A DNA stretch of 64,000 nucleotides from an uncultured Latescibacterota bacterium (GTDB taxonomy: Bacteria; Latescibacterota; UBA2968; UBA8231). Positions 17,254-26,979 of this stretch are shown piece after piece (within the stretch, counting starts at the first letter, position 1; each line of letters begins with the position of its first letter). A program made the translations under genes and the position numbers. The DNA lies in contig OX638377.1 in NCBI GenBank assembly GCA_951813615.1, positions 434,001 to 498,000 on the forward strand, given 5' to 3'. The notes under the pieces are model-generated. The model did no database searches and was not told the DNA's origin. It worked only from the letters and a program-made list of their open reading frames with translations.

Positions 17254-19215
17254 TCACTGGAACACAATCCCGCCTAGATAATTGTTTTGCATGCCGATTA
17301 CATAGTCGATGAGTATCCAAGCCCCGGCCGCTACGGCCTCGCCCAAGACCAATCCCAGAAAGAAGGGCTTGAGGCGGTTCAACAGCGTCAGCCCGCCGTA
17401 TTTGAGTACCGTACTCTTGATGAGCCAAGCGACAAATACGCTGAACCACATCGATCCAAATACGCAGCTAATCGGGAATCCGAGCGAGTGGAAAGGCCAC
17501 CACAGGAACCGGTGTTGGGCTGCCATCAGCCCGCCCATAATCACCGCGCCGGTGCTGATGTGTATCCATGTGCTCGGTCGCGGCTCGAACGGATTGAGAA
17601 TGCTCTTCTCCATGAACCGATAGGGATATTGCGCGACGTTATCAAAGTAAAACCGCGACAGGTTAATGGCCCCGTACTGATAGCCTAGATAGAGGGTTAG
17701 GGAGACGACGCAGGCCAGCGTCAGGACGATCACCGCAACGGTGGCCCCAAAGAGGCGGCGGCGCTGAGGTAGGCTGATTTCGGTGACGAGCTTCAGGCCG
17801 TTGGCGCAGGCGCTCATCAGCAGGATCAAGGTGTCCACGCTCCAGGCATAGCTCAGGGCCATGCCGGCCATGCCTTTAGTGCCCAACACGGTGCCTCCGA
17901 CATTGGCAACGACAAAGTCCGGTCCGTTGGTCGGCGGAAACATCGACGCGACCCCACCTTGCGCGACGACGCGGGCGATAGTCATAAATCCGACAAATGC
18001 GCCGAACAGTAGCAGGGGAACAAAGGGCAGCGGAATGCCGGATTGCCACAGCCAGACCCCCATCACTAGGAAGCTGGCCACGGCTCCCCACACGGCCACG
18101 CCGTAAGAGGTGATTTCATCGGCATCTTCTACCTCTGGTCCGCGGCCCAAAGCCTTGCGCAACACGTTCCCGAGATGGCGTCGGCCCACCCACAAAGACC
18201 CCACGACCAAGACGATCATGCCACCCATGGCTTGGTGGATGATAATTGGGTCGGTGTACTGGCTGTACGCGCCCATGGTCTCGTCCTTGCCCCCCCAAGC
18301 CAGCATCCCCAACAACCCGCGCTGCACCACATTCACGATATAAAAAAAGACCAAGCCCAAGGCGATGTTCTGCGGGATGAAATAGGAGAAGCCGACCATC
18401 GACAGATTTAGATTCAAGCCCAGCGACACCGCGCCGCGGAATATCGACAAGCCGCCGAGCGAGGTGCTGACGGTGGGAACGATCACGAAGTAGTTGTGCA
18501 GGGCGTTGATCGAGGCTAGCGCAAAGGGGATGGCAAATCCCAGCCACATCAATCCGCTGCGGAACAGGGGTTTGATGGTCCGTCCGCGTCCGTCGTCGGC
18601 GATCATGGCCAAGGGCAGTTGGACCATGGGATAGGCCAAGCGCTCGTGCTCTACCCATTGTCGGCGCACGATCACCATTAGGCAGACCATCGCCAGAAAA
18701 AGGGCTAGGCCAAAAACGGCCCAGTACAACAAGGGGGCCGCCCAGATCGCCCACGGCACGGAACCAGTGGGGTCGCCTTCGTAAAAGCCCCAGATGGCGT
18801 CGTGGCCTTGCGGCACCGGCCAATCGGGCATGTAGGGCTGGACGATCTCGTCCCAGCCGTTTTCCGGCGTGGCGTAGTAATAGGCCCCAGTGATGACCGG
18901 CAGGAGTTGGGCGGGCAGGCCGCGGCCCGATAAGGTGTTGGCCAGTAGGATCAGGAAGAAGACCACGGCCAGCTCGCCGCGCTGCAAGGGCAAGCGCGGA
19001 TGCAACAGCCGTAAGAGCGGGTTTAAGAGGACGACCAGCACAAAGAAGAGAAAAATTGCCCCAGGAGTTAGATTCCACACAGCCAGCCCGGAGCCTTTGA
19101 CGATCATGTCGTTGTAGGTCGAGCCAAGGCCGATGCAAACGGCACCGAGCAGCCCGATGATCAGCGCCTTGGGCGTGCATCCCTTTATCGTCGGTGGCGA
19201 ACGTTTTAGCAACAT
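17254..19215 (-). CDS. large polytopic membrane protein (DUF6785-like)
   Basis: Start chosen at ATG 19215 (LLKRSPPTIKGCTPKAL...), because the 45 residues upstream are Cys/Arg-rich and non-conserved-looking and cross into the divergent promoter region. The 653-residue protein has a dozen or more hydrophobic helices and no recognisable catalytic motif. It resembles the DUF6784/DUF6785 membrane proteins of environmental phyla, which I recall only as function-unknown. As first gene of the PhyH/amidohydrolase operon it may import their substrate; that is inference. Confidence 0.6.
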   Translation of the reverse strand: MLLKRSPPTIKGCTPKALIIGLLGAVCIGLGSTYNDMIVKGSGLAVWNLTPGAIFLFFVLVVLLNPLLRLLHPRLPLQRGELAVVFFLILLANTLSGRGLPAQLLPVITGAYYYATPENGWDEIVQPYMPDWPVPQGHDAIWGFYEGDPTGSVPWAIWAAPLLYWAVFGLALFLAMVCLMVIVRRQWVEHERLAYPMVQLPLAMIADDGRGRTIKPLFRSGLMWLGFAIPFALASINALHNYFVIVPTVSTSLGGLSIFRGAVSLGLNLNLSMVGFSYFIPQNIALGLVFFYIVNVVQRGLLGMLAWGGKDETMGAYSQYTDPIIIHQAMGGMIVLVVGSLWVGRRHLGNVLRKALGRGPEVEDADEITSYGVAVWGAVASFLVMGVWLWQSGIPLPFVPLLLFGAFVGFMTIARVVAQGGVASMFPPTNGPDFVVANVGGTVLGTKGMAGMALSYAWSVDTLILLMSACANGLKLVTEISLPQRRRLFGATVAVIVLTLACVVSLTLYLGYQYGAINLSRFYFDNVAQYPYRFMEKSILNPFEPRPSTWIHISTGAVIMGGLMAAQHRFLWWPFHSLGFPISCVFGSMWFSVFVAWLIKSTVLKYGGLTLLNRLKPFFLGLVLGEAVAAGAWILIDYVIGMQNNYLGGIVFQ

Positions 19216-19296
19216 GTTCCTCTCGCGTTTTGCCTTCCCCTTGACAATGCCCGTAGTCGCGCACGACTTTCCGCACACACAACAGGAGACCCTATT

Positions 19297-20553
19297 ATGG
19301 AAAAAGTACCGCTTTGCGTCGTCGGCTGCGGCGGCATGGGCCATCGCCACATCTTGGCCTACAAGGTGTTAGAAGAGAGTGGCATTGGCAATGTCGAATT
19401 GATGGCCGTCTGCGACGTGAACCGAGCGAACGCCGAGTTTGCCGCCCGCGAGGTGCAGCGGCTGTTTGGGCGCGAGCCGCTGATCTTTACGGATATGGAC
19501 TCGATGCTCAAGCGCGATGATATCTTGGCCGTCGATGTGGTTACCGACGTTTCCGTGCATCACCAAGTGGCCGTGCCAGCTCTGTTGGCCGGTAAGCACG
19601 CGCTGGTGGAAAAGCCCCTCGGCATTACCATGCGCGCCTGCCAAGCCATGATCGACGCAGCCCGCACCGGCAATGCCGTGCTGGCCACGGCCGAAAACTA
19701 CCGCCGCGACCCACCCAACCGCTTGGCGCGGGCCATCGTCGAGTCCGGCTTGCTCGGGGATCCCTTTTTGATGATCCAGGCGTCGGCCGGTGGCAGCGAC
19801 CGCATAACCATTACGCCTTGGCGCCATCTCAAGGAAAAGGGGGCCATTGGCTTGGACATGGGCGTCCACTACGGCGACATCATCCAATACTACATGGGGG
19901 ACTACGCGCACGTCTTCGGCGGCGGCTTCATCGTCGAGCCGGTGCGGCGCCGGCCAGACGGCTACGACGATCATCCCCTCGAATCCTACCGCGAGCGGGC
20001 CAAGACCTATCCCGAGAGTGTAGAGGCCACGGGTGAGGATTCAGTCGTTGCGCTATACAGGATGCGGTCTGGTGCGCTGGCGCAGCTCGTGCTGGTGGCC
20101 GGTCGCGGTGGTCGGGGAAGGGAGCGCAGCGTCCATGGCCGTTGGGGTGCGCTCTATTCTCCCGGCGACCGGAATGGTCGGCCCGTGGTGCTGCGCTTGG
20201 AAGGCAAGGAGCTAAAAGGCCGCGAAATCCTCTCGCTCCTGCCGGATTTTCACCTCGACGAGATCACCGAGCGCCTCTTTGGTGCCGACGGCGTAGAATA
20301 CGATCCTTCCGCAACATCCTTCTACGAAATCGACTCCCGGCACTTGGCTATCGAGTACCACGACTTTGCCCAAGCCATACTCACTGGCGGCCAACCCGAA
20401 GTGGATGGTTTGGGCGGGATGCAGGCCGTGGCGGCGATTGTGGGAGCCTATGAGTCGGCGCACGCCGGGCGTTCGCTGTCCATGGAAGAAATTATGGGCG
20501 GAGCCGTGCGGGCCTATCAGCAGGACATCGACGAAGCGCTTGGGCTGGCCTAA
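19297..20553 (+). CDS. Gfo/Idh/MocA family oxidoreductase
   Basis: 418 residues with an N-terminal Rossmann fold (VVGCGGMGHRH dinucleotide loop) and the family EKP motif (HALVEKPLGITM) that contributes the catalytic Lys. These enzymes oxidise or reduce sugars and cyclitols with NAD(P). The ATG has AACAGGAG upstream and is transcribed divergently from the membrane-protein operon. A TTGACA at 19241 may be its -35, but no good -10 was seen. Confidence 0.85.
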   Translation: MEKVPLCVVGCGGMGHRHILAYKVLEESGIGNVELMAVCDVNRANAEFAAREVQRLFGREPLIFTDMDSMLKRDDILAVDVVTDVSVHHQVAVPALLAGKHALVEKPLGITMRACQAMIDAARTGNAVLATAENYRRDPPNRLARAIVESGLLGDPFLMIQASAGGSDRITITPWRHLKEKGAIGLDMGVHYGDIIQYYMGDYAHVFGGGFIVEPVRRRPDGYDDHPLESYRERAKTYPESVEATGEDSVVALYRMRSGALAQLVLVAGRGGRGRERSVHGRWGALYSPGDRNGRPVVLRLEGKELKGREILSLLPDFHLDEITERLFGADGVEYDPSATSFYEIDSRHLAIEYHDFAQAILTGGQPEVDGLGGMQAVAAIVGAYESAHAGRSLSMEEIMGGAVRAYQQDIDEALGLA

Positions 20554-20559
20554 GACGAT

Positions 20560-20577
20560 CCGCCGATGAACGCAGAT
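20560..20577 (+). repeat. dispersed intergenic repeat, copy 1
   Basis: CCGCCGATGAACGCAGAT, two mismatches from the consensus CCGCAGATGGACGCAGAT found at three other intergenic sites in this window. It sits just after a gene end. Confidence 0.55.
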
Positions 20578-20598
20578 GTAGGATGATATTCACGGCCT

Positions 20599-21621
20599 CT
20601 AAAGCATTGTCACCATGACCCAAAACGGCTGACTGCCCACTTCGTAATCCGCGATGGGCTGTAGTGCGCCGTTGGTTGCATCGACCTGATAACAGGTCAT
20701 GCGGTCGGCGGCTTCTCCGGCGCAGTACAGGTACGTGCCGGTCGGGTCGATGTTGAACGAGCGCGGGCTGGCCGGCACTGGGTAGTGTCCAAACGGGCTG
20801 AGCGCGCCGTCGGCGTCGATGTTATAGCCGACGATGCTGTCGTGGCCGCGATTGGATGCGTAGCACCACTGGCCGTTGGGGTGGACTTCGACGTGGGCGG
20901 TGTTTCCGCCGTCTGGGTAGTCAGCGGGCAGAGTCGAGATGTCCTGGAAGATGGAGAGGGTGCCGCGCTCGGGGTCGAAGCGGTGAGCGGTGACTGTGTT
21001 GGCCTGCTCATTGACAATGTACGCGACGTCGCCGAGCGGACGGAAGCATATATGCCGGGGGCCAAGCTCGCCCTCCGGGGGAGCCAGCACGGACGGGTCG
21101 TTGGGCGAGAGTTGACCGGTGCTGGCGTCGAAGCGGAACTGGCTGGTCTTGTTGTTGGGGCAGACGTGGGGCACAAAGACAAAGCGCTCGTCCTCGGTCA
21201 GCAGGACGGCGTGGGCTTTGGGACCCGTGTCGATGCGCTGGACGAGGTCGCCGATGGCTCCGTCGTCGTCCAAGCGGTGTACTGTGACGCCGCCACCGGT
21301 GTAATAAGCTGTCAGCAGGAAGCGACCGGCGGGGTCGGTAATGAGGTGAGCGGGAGTGTCGAGGCCGGTGTCCACCTTGTTGATCAGGGTCAATTCGCCC
21401 GATGCGGTGTCGAGATGGAAGCTGGCGAGGGTTGAGGACATGACGTGGCCGTCGTAGAGCACGGGGCGCGACGGGTGCAAAAAGAGTGCGCCCGACGGGC
21501 CGTGCGCCGGACTGGTGGCGCGCAGTTTCAGCGCGCCTGATTGGGGATCGAGGTCGTAGAGCTTGATGGCTTCGTCGCCGGTGAGTGAGACGAAGACGAC
21601 GGGTTGGGCTTGTGCGGTCAT
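20599..21621 (-). CDS. lactonase-type seven-bladed beta-propeller protein
   Basis: 340 residues from ATG 21621, preceded by AAAGGAG; the longer in-frame extension runs into the divergent gene's leader. Regular repeats of ~45 residues (DPTGTYLY, DPAGRFLL, HPNGQWCY, HPSRPVLY) mark the 6-phosphogluconolactonase/YbhE-like propeller. No signal peptide. Such proteins hydrolyse sugar lactones, which fits the neighbouring sugar dehydrogenases. The name pgl is withheld because substrate cannot be read from sequence. Confidence 0.75.
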   Translation of the reverse strand: MTAQAQPVVFVSLTGDEAIKLYDLDPQSGALKLRATSPAHGPSGALFLHPSRPVLYDGHVMSSTLASFHLDTASGELTLINKVDTGLDTPAHLITDPAGRFLLTAYYTGGGVTVHRLDDDGAIGDLVQRIDTGPKAHAVLLTEDERFVFVPHVCPNNKTSQFRFDASTGQLSPNDPSVLAPPEGELGPRHICFRPLGDVAYIVNEQANTVTAHRFDPERGTLSIFQDISTLPADYPDGGNTAHVEVHPNGQWCYASNRGHDSIVGYNIDADGALSPFGHYPVPASPRSFNIDPTGTYLYCAGEAADRMTCYQVDATNGALQPIADYEVGSQPFWVMVTML

Positions 21622-21699
21622 TGACGTTTGCTCCTTTGTGAATTTGCGTCGAAACATAGTCTCTTGTTCCGGGTGCGACAAGGGCTATACTACCTTACC

Positions 21700-22896
21700 A
21701 TGGCCACTCTGCAACGCCAGACGACGATCATAGTGCTCTTTAGTGGGTTGACGGTCCTCGCCAGCATGGGGATCCGCCAGTCGTTTGGCCTCTTTCTACA
21801 GCCGATTAGCGACAGCTTGGATTTGGGGCGCGAAGTGTTCAGCTTGGCCATAGCACTGCAAAACGTGGTCTTCGGCCTGCCTCTGTTCGGGATGATCGCC
21901 GACCGCTATGGGGCGCGGTGGGTCGTGTTGGGGGGTGCGCTGCTCTATGCGGCCGGGTGCCTGTTGGTGCCGGCTAGCAGCGGCCCGCTCGGCTTGTATC
22001 TGACGCTGGGACTCATCATCGGGTTGGGGCTTGGCAGCACGACGTATGTGGTCGTGCTGGGGGCCGTCGCCCGCGTCGTCCATCCGGCAAACCGCAGCAC
22101 GGCGTTTGGCATTGTCACTGCGGCCGGGTCGTTTGGGACCTTCGCCTTAGTGCCTGGGGTGCAGTGGGTGATTGTCCACGATGGTTGGCAAGCGTCCTTT
22201 GTGGTCAGCGCCGCCCTAATTGGCTGGGTCGTGCTGTTGGCCTTTGGCTTTCCGCGGCGTCCCAGCACACATGCGGCCCGGTCGCACGGCGAGGGCACGC
22301 TGCTGCAAGCGCTGGTCAGGGCGCGGGGCCATTCGGGCTATTGGCTGCTCAACGCGGGATTCTTCGTCTGCGGTTTTCACGTCGCCTTTATCGCCACGCA
22401 CTTGCCTTCGTTCCTCACCGACGGTGGACTGCCGCGCATGACCGGGGCCACGGCTTTGTCGCTGATTGGCCTGTGCAACATCTTCGGCTCGTCTTTGTTC
22501 GGTTGGCTGGGCGACCGCTACCGCAAGAAATATTTATTGAGCGCGCTTTACTTCTGCCGCGCCGTGGTCATCGGCTTGTTTCTCTTCGTCCCCCTGACCA
22601 GCTTTTCCGCCCTGCTCTTCGGCGGCCTAATCGGCTTCTTGTGGCTGGCCACCGTGCCGTTGACCAGCGGGACCGTGGCGCAGATATTCGGGGCGCGCTA
22701 CTTGTCAACGCTGTACGGGATTGTCTTTTTCAGTCATCAGGCCGGCAGTTTCTTGGGCGTCTGGTTGGCTGGCCTGCTCTATGATTCTACTGGGTCGTAC
22801 GATCCGGTCTGGTGGTTGGCGATTGCCCTCGGCGTGGTGGCGGCGCTGCTCCACCTGCCGATTGCCGACCGCCCGCTTCAATCCGCAAACGAATAG
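21700..22896 (+). CDS. MFS transporter
   Basis: About 398 residues from ATG 21700; an in-frame start at 21628 would begin inside the opposite gene's leader. Twelve hydrophobic segments. MIADRYGARWVV between helices 2 and 3 is the MFS signature loop, and GWLGDRYRKK is its second-half equivalent. GIRQSFGLFLQPI resembles the oxalate/formate- and monocarboxylate-type carriers. Substrate is unknown; an organic acid is plausible. No good Shine-Dalgarno before this ATG. Confidence 0.8.
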   Translation: MATLQRQTTIIVLFSGLTVLASMGIRQSFGLFLQPISDSLDLGREVFSLAIALQNVVFGLPLFGMIADRYGARWVVLGGALLYAAGCLLVPASSGPLGLYLTLGLIIGLGLGSTTYVVVLGAVARVVHPANRSTAFGIVTAAGSFGTFALVPGVQWVIVHDGWQASFVVSAALIGWVVLLAFGFPRRPSTHAARSHGEGTLLQALVRARGHSGYWLLNAGFFVCGFHVAFIATHLPSFLTDGGLPRMTGATALSLIGLCNIFGSSLFGWLGDRYRKKYLLSALYFCRAVVIGLFLFVPLTSFSALLFGGLIGFLWLATVPLTSGTVAQIFGARYLSTLYGIVFFSHQAGSFLGVWLAGLLYDSTGSYDPVWWLAIALGVVAALLHLPIADRPLQSANE

Positions 22897-22905
22897 GACG
22901 ACGCT

Positions 22906-23445
22906 ATGGCTGCTAGTTTTAAGGAATTGACTGCATTCTTTAGGGAAATTGGCGCTGCTGACGTGGGGCATACCAACAAGACCTACTTGGCTCACTGCAT
23001 CGGCGTACACGGCGATATGAAAAAGTGGGGAGGCGACGATGTGATGTGCCGCGCCGCGCTCTTTCACTCCATATACGGCACTGAGATTTTTCAGGATTTT
23101 GCCCTGTCTGTCGAGCGCCGCGCTGAAGTGAGGGCTCTGATTGGCGAGCGGGCCGAATACTTGGCGTACGTCAATTGCGCCATGGTGCGTGACACGTTCG
23201 ACGACGCCGTGGAGCAGCACGGTGCTCCCTACGTGCTCCAAGACCGTCTGACCGGCGATTCTATCGAGATGAACGAGCAGGATTTCAACGACCTAGTGAC
23301 GATCCACCTGTGCGATTGGCTGGAGCAGGTGGCGCGGTGGGGCCAATGGGACTATCGCCGCGACGCATTCGAGCGCATGGCGCAGCGCTTGGGCGGCATT
23401 GCCGAGGAGCGGTTCGCCGAGGTTTTCGCGGGCCGTCTCAAATAG
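22906..23445 (+). CDS. DUF6817-like HD-fold protein
   Basis: 179 residues starting nine bases after the MFS stop, so co-transcribed. The pattern LAHCIGVHGDMKKWGGDDV...CRAALFHSIYGT matches the small DUF6817-type proteins, with His/Asp spacing reminiscent of HD hydrolases. No membrane segment. Function is not established; a hydrolase acting on the transported compound is a guess. The 3' end overlaps the convergent gene by 8 bases. Confidence 0.55.
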   Translation: MAASFKELTAFFREIGAADVGHTNKTYLAHCIGVHGDMKKWGGDDVMCRAALFHSIYGTEIFQDFALSVERRAEVRALIGERAEYLAYVNCAMVRDTFDDAVEQHGAPYVLQDRLTGDSIEMNEQDFNDLVTIHLCDWLEQVARWGQWDYRRDAFERMAQRLGGIAEERFAEVFAGRLK

Positions 23446-24934
23446 ATACCGAAAACAGCTTGGCTTTGTACAGGTGAAAGCGGAGGCCGACGTTTTCGTC
23501 CGCGAGGGACGATAAGTCGGTCTGGCCCCGCCAGCGCGCGGCCTCAGAGATGGAATCGCCCGTGAGGGGTTCGGCTTCGGCGAGCGAAAAGCCGGGGTGA
23601 GCTTCTACGGGCTGAGGTGGCGTGTGAATGGTCTGGACGATTTCGGCCTTGATCCAGCCGTCCGGAGCCGTGCGAAAGTTGAGCAACAGTTCGCGACCGC
23701 AGCAGGGCCGCTCGATGAGCGTGACCCGCCCCTCGCCTTTGGCCTCTATTCCCGCGAGCCGGTCCGGCTCCCAACAGGCCCAGCGAAATTCCCCATCCTC
23801 GGGGTACGACGTGGCACCGCGACGGAGAAAGTCGTGGCGGCGTTGATAACCCCTAAAAGGCAGCCGCCAAGTGCCGTTGGCGGCGATGAGATTCGGGCTG
23901 GCGTAGAGCTGGCCATACGTTCCCCCCTCATAGGCGCGGTCGATGATGGGCTGGCGGAAGGGCCGGATCCACTGGTGGTTGTCGCGGCTTACTGCGAGCT
24001 GGACATCGACCGTAGAGGCGATCCGATGGTATATCGACGGAAACATCAGGTAGCGCGGCTGCGTGCCGGGGTACGGCGTGTAGCAGGGGTTGTAGATGTC
24101 GTCGTCGAGCGCGTCCAAGGGGTCGGGCAGGAGGCAGGGGTGTGGGTCGGTCAAGGATGAAAACTGCGCACCCGAAGCGCGGCGCACCAAGCGTCGGCGG
24201 TCGATATGGCCGCGCAGGTACGCCACGTATTGCTCTTGGTGGGGGTCGTACACGCAGAGGTTGTGGGTGTCTAGCTGGGTCGCGCCGGCGTCGAAGACGG
24301 GTGCGCTGAGATTCTGCCAGTGGATGCCGTCGGCAGAGGTCGCGCCGAGGAGTTGCTGCCGGATCTCAATCCCTCGGGCCTTTTCCCCGGCCGACACATC
24401 GCCCAAGTCGCGGGCTGCGAGCAGGGCCTTGAAGCGCGTGGAGTCCATTTCCGGGTCGGGCTGGCCGTCGCGGAAGTAGTGGGCCCCCGGGCCGACGGCT
24501 TTGTAGCGCTCGGCCGCCGGGGCACTGGGGTCGATGAACACCCAGCCGAGGGGATGGTCGCGGCCCGCGCTGATGATGTTGTTGCGGGTCGAGCCTTCGT
24601 ACTCGCACAATCCCAACTCCGGCCGCTGCCAAGTAAAGCCGTCGTCGCTTTCGGCGTAGCAGACATACGAGCGCGTGATGTCGTCTAAGCGTTGCACGCC
24701 GTACCAGAGGCGGTAGCGCCCTTCGTCGTGCAGCATGGCGTTGATGTGGAGATTGGCTCCTTGCTCCCAAGGGCGCTCCTTGTGGAAGAAGACCTCGGAT
24801 TTGTGCGCCAGTTCGGGCACGAGTTCAATGCCTTGGGGCGGGTCCTGCGACCAGACAGTACCGTCGTCTTCGAGCTTGCGATGGGAGGGCCAGATGCCGT
24901 ACCAGTCGAGAAAAGGCGTGAGTTGGGGTTTCAT
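23438..24934 (-). CDS. GH43/GH32-like five-bladed propeller protein
   Basis: 498 residues without a signal peptide. Segments such as YRLWYGVQ, CYAESDDGFTWQRPELG, WVFIDPSAPAAERYKA and QLAVSRDNHQWIRP are the repeating blades of the glycosidase-like propeller fold (GH43/GH32/GH117 relatives) common in sugar-catabolic loci. Catalytic acids cannot be assigned with confidence. It begins seven bases after a Gfo/Idh gene and ends the operon AKR - Gfo/Idh - propeller. Confidence 0.6.
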   Translation of the reverse strand: MKPQLTPFLDWYGIWPSHRKLEDDGTVWSQDPPQGIELVPELAHKSEVFFHKERPWEQGANLHINAMLHDEGRYRLWYGVQRLDDITRSYVCYAESDDGFTWQRPELGLCEYEGSTRNNIISAGRDHPLGWVFIDPSAPAAERYKAVGPGAHYFRDGQPDPEMDSTRFKALLAARDLGDVSAGEKARGIEIRQQLLGATSADGIHWQNLSAPVFDAGATQLDTHNLCVYDPHQEQYVAYLRGHIDRRRLVRRASGAQFSSLTDPHPCLLPDPLDALDDDIYNPCYTPYPGTQPRYLMFPSIYHRIASTVDVQLAVSRDNHQWIRPFRQPIIDRAYEGGTYGQLYASPNLIAANGTWRLPFRGYQRRHDFLRRGATSYPEDGEFRWACWEPDRLAGIEAKGEGRVTLIERPCCGRELLLNFRTAPDGWIKAEIVQTIHTPPQPVEAHPGFSLAEAEPLTGDSISEAARWRGQTDLSSLADENVGLRFHLYKAKLFSVSI

Positions 24935-24940
24935 GGTGAG

Positions 24941-25972
24941 TTAACCTTGGGCGTTTGCGCCGGTTAGGTCGCTGAGGAGGATCAACTCGCCGCCGCTTTC
25001 GGCTGAGGAGTTGGCTCCCAAAACGGCGGCTAGGCTGTTGAGAGAAGGAACGTAGGGGCTGCGCGGCATGGCCGGGTCGCCGGCTTGGACCGCGGCGATA
25101 AAGGCGCGGGCCTGAGAAAAGAAGGCCCCGCGAGATTGCGGCTCTTCTTTCGCTTTCCACACTACCTCGCCGTTTTCCGTCACTTTTTGTGGATTCCACT
25201 CGATGATTGAGTCGTCGCTGATGACGAGGATTTCCCGCTTGGAGTACGGGACATTGCTCATTACCCGCGAGACGCTAGCGTTGGCAGTCAAGCGCCCTTT
25301 GAAGCGGTAGTTGACGTTGTACACGTGGGGCAGGTTCATGGGCTCGATGCACTCGTCGGGCAGGGATTCGACGTAGAAGGCCGAGACTGCTTCGATGTCA
25401 CCGAGCAAGTAGCGCAATAGATCAACGCTGTGGATGGTGTTTTCGACGAAGGAGCCGCCGCAGAGTTCGTAGCGGCTGGTCCAATAGCGGATGGGCTGGC
25501 CGCTGTAGAAGTTTTGGATTTGGGCGTGGCGCGGCGTGCGCTGCTGCAATAGCTCCAAGGTCGGTGCGGAAGAAGGCTCGTAGCGATAGACAAAGCCGAC
25601 TTGGGACACGATGCCGGCTTTTTCGATTGCGGCGTTGAATTCGACGACTTGGGCTAGGTCGAGGGTCTGCGGCTTTTCGACGAAGAGAGCGACGCCTTGG
25701 TCTGCGGCGATGAGCACCTCGTCAGTGTGTGCGGTCGGCGGAATGCACAGGTACACGGCGTCGAGTTCCTGCTCTGCGAACATTTGGTGGTGGTCCGTAT
25801 AGGTCGAATGAGGCTTGTAGATGGCCGCTTGTTCACGGAGGGTTTCGTCGCTTTTGTCGCAGAATGCTTGGAAGACGACTTGGCCTTCCTCGGCGAGAGC
25901 AGCTAACGCCGGGAGGTGCGCCCTTTGGGTGATCCAGCCGAGGCCGATGCAGCCGACGCGGACAGGTTTCAT
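24941..25972 (-). CDS. Gfo/Idh/MocA family oxidoreductase
   Basis: 343 residues from ATG 25972, with AGAAGGA at good distance; a TTG two codons upstream is less likely. N-terminal Rossmann loop VGCIGLGWITQRAH and catalytic FVEKPQTLDL are visible. NAD(P)-dependent sugar or cyclitol dehydrogenase/reductase by family; substrate unknown. Lies between an aldo/keto reductase and a glycosidase-like protein on the same strand. Confidence 0.83.
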   Translation of the reverse strand: MKPVRVGCIGLGWITQRAHLPALAALAEEGQVVFQAFCDKSDETLREQAAIYKPHSTYTDHHQMFAEQELDAVYLCIPPTAHTDEVLIAADQGVALFVEKPQTLDLAQVVEFNAAIEKAGIVSQVGFVYRYEPSSAPTLELLQQRTPRHAQIQNFYSGQPIRYWTSRYELCGGSFVENTIHSVDLLRYLLGDIEAVSAFYVESLPDECIEPMNLPHVYNVNYRFKGRLTANASVSRVMSNVPYSKREILVISDDSIIEWNPQKVTENGEVVWKAKEEPQSRGAFFSQARAFIAAVQAGDPAMPRSPYVPSLNSLAAVLGANSSAESGGELILLSDLTGANAQG

Positions 25973-25985
25973 GGGCAATTCCTTC

Positions 25986-26888
25986 TCAAGAGGTTAGTGC
26001 TTCGATGCGGGCGATGAGTTCGGGTGACAAGTAGCGGCCATCGGAAACAGCCGTGGAGACTTCGAGTTCGTCTAGCGTTGCCGCGCCGGTGAGCAGCACG
26101 GAGACTTGGGGGTCTGACAACAAATAGCGCAGTCCGTGGTCGGGCATGTCGCCGGGTTCGTCGGCGAGCAGCGCTTCGATTTTTTCGAGTTTGGGATAGA
26201 GTTCGGCAAAACGGCCGGCCTCCTGCCAGGCGTCGCGCTTGGAGCCGAGCAGGCCGGCGTGCAGCGGCGAGGCGAGGATGATGGCGACGTCGCGGGCGGC
26301 TGCGGTGGGCAGGAGGATCTCCTTGGCCGTCTGCACTAGTAGGTCGTATTTGAGGAAGGTGATCACCGAGACGAAATCGTCGCACTCGGCGAGGACATCG
26401 CGCATTAGCACGAGGTCTGAGCCGGTCAGGCCGATGTGTTGTGCGAGTCCTTGATCGCGGATTTCGAGCATGGCCTCTAGGGCGCGTCTCCGGCCGAATA
26501 TTCCCTCCCAGCCCGCCTGCTCGGCTTCGTGGAGTTGCAACAGATCGACCGAGTCGCGCTGCAGGCGCAGGAGGCTGGCCTCAAATCCTCGCCACACGGT
26601 GTCGCGGGTGTAGTCGAACGGCGCGGGGTGATAGCCTACCTTGGTCGCCAGATAATAGGGTGCGTCAACGCCTTTGAGGGCGTGGCCGAGGACCTTTTCG
26701 CTGCGGCCTTGGCCGTAGAGCGGGGCGGTGTCGAAGTAGTTGATGCCCAATTCGAGGGCGCGCTCGACCATGGCGACTCCGTGTGCTACGGGTAGGAGGC
26801 CGTATTCCGGGCGTCCGTAGAACCAAGATCCGCCCATGGCGATTTCGCTGACTTGCCAGTTCGTTTTGCCGAATCGTCGGTATCGCAC
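25986..26888 (-). CDS. aldo/keto reductase
   Basis: 300 residues from GTG 26888 (GGAG nine bases upstream). Shows the AKR barrel: FGKTNWQVSEIAMGG, the catalytic Asp/Tyr pair in NYFDTAPLYGQGRSE, a Lys after it (LATKVGY) and a conserved QLHEAE strand. NADPH-dependent carbonyl reduction or sugar oxidation by family. First gene of a three-gene carbohydrate operon, divergent from a sugar isomerase-like gene at 26980. Confidence 0.85.
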   Translation of the reverse strand: MRYRRFGKTNWQVSEIAMGGSWFYGRPEYGLLPVAHGVAMVERALELGINYFDTAPLYGQGRSEKVLGHALKGVDAPYYLATKVGYHPAPFDYTRDTVWRGFEASLLRLQRDSVDLLQLHEAEQAGWEGIFGRRRALEAMLEIRDQGLAQHIGLTGSDLVLMRDVLAECDDFVSVITFLKYDLLVQTAKEILLPTAAARDVAIILASPLHAGLLGSKRDAWQEAGRFAELYPKLEKIEALLADEPGDMPDHGLRYLLSDPQVSVLLTGAATLDELEVSTAVSDGRYLSPELIARIEALTS

Positions 26889-26979
26889 GTGTGCGCTCCG
26901 CTGTTGGGGCTAAATCGAATGAAGTAACTTAGACACGGCGGTGGTCGGCCGCCACTTTTCCGCTCACTTGGAGACGGCG

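Noticed and set aside
17254..19350. 698-residue version of the large membrane protein
   Set aside because: The extra N-terminus crosses the divergent promoter and reads as Cys/Arg-rich non-protein-like sequence; ATG 19215 begins just before the first helix.
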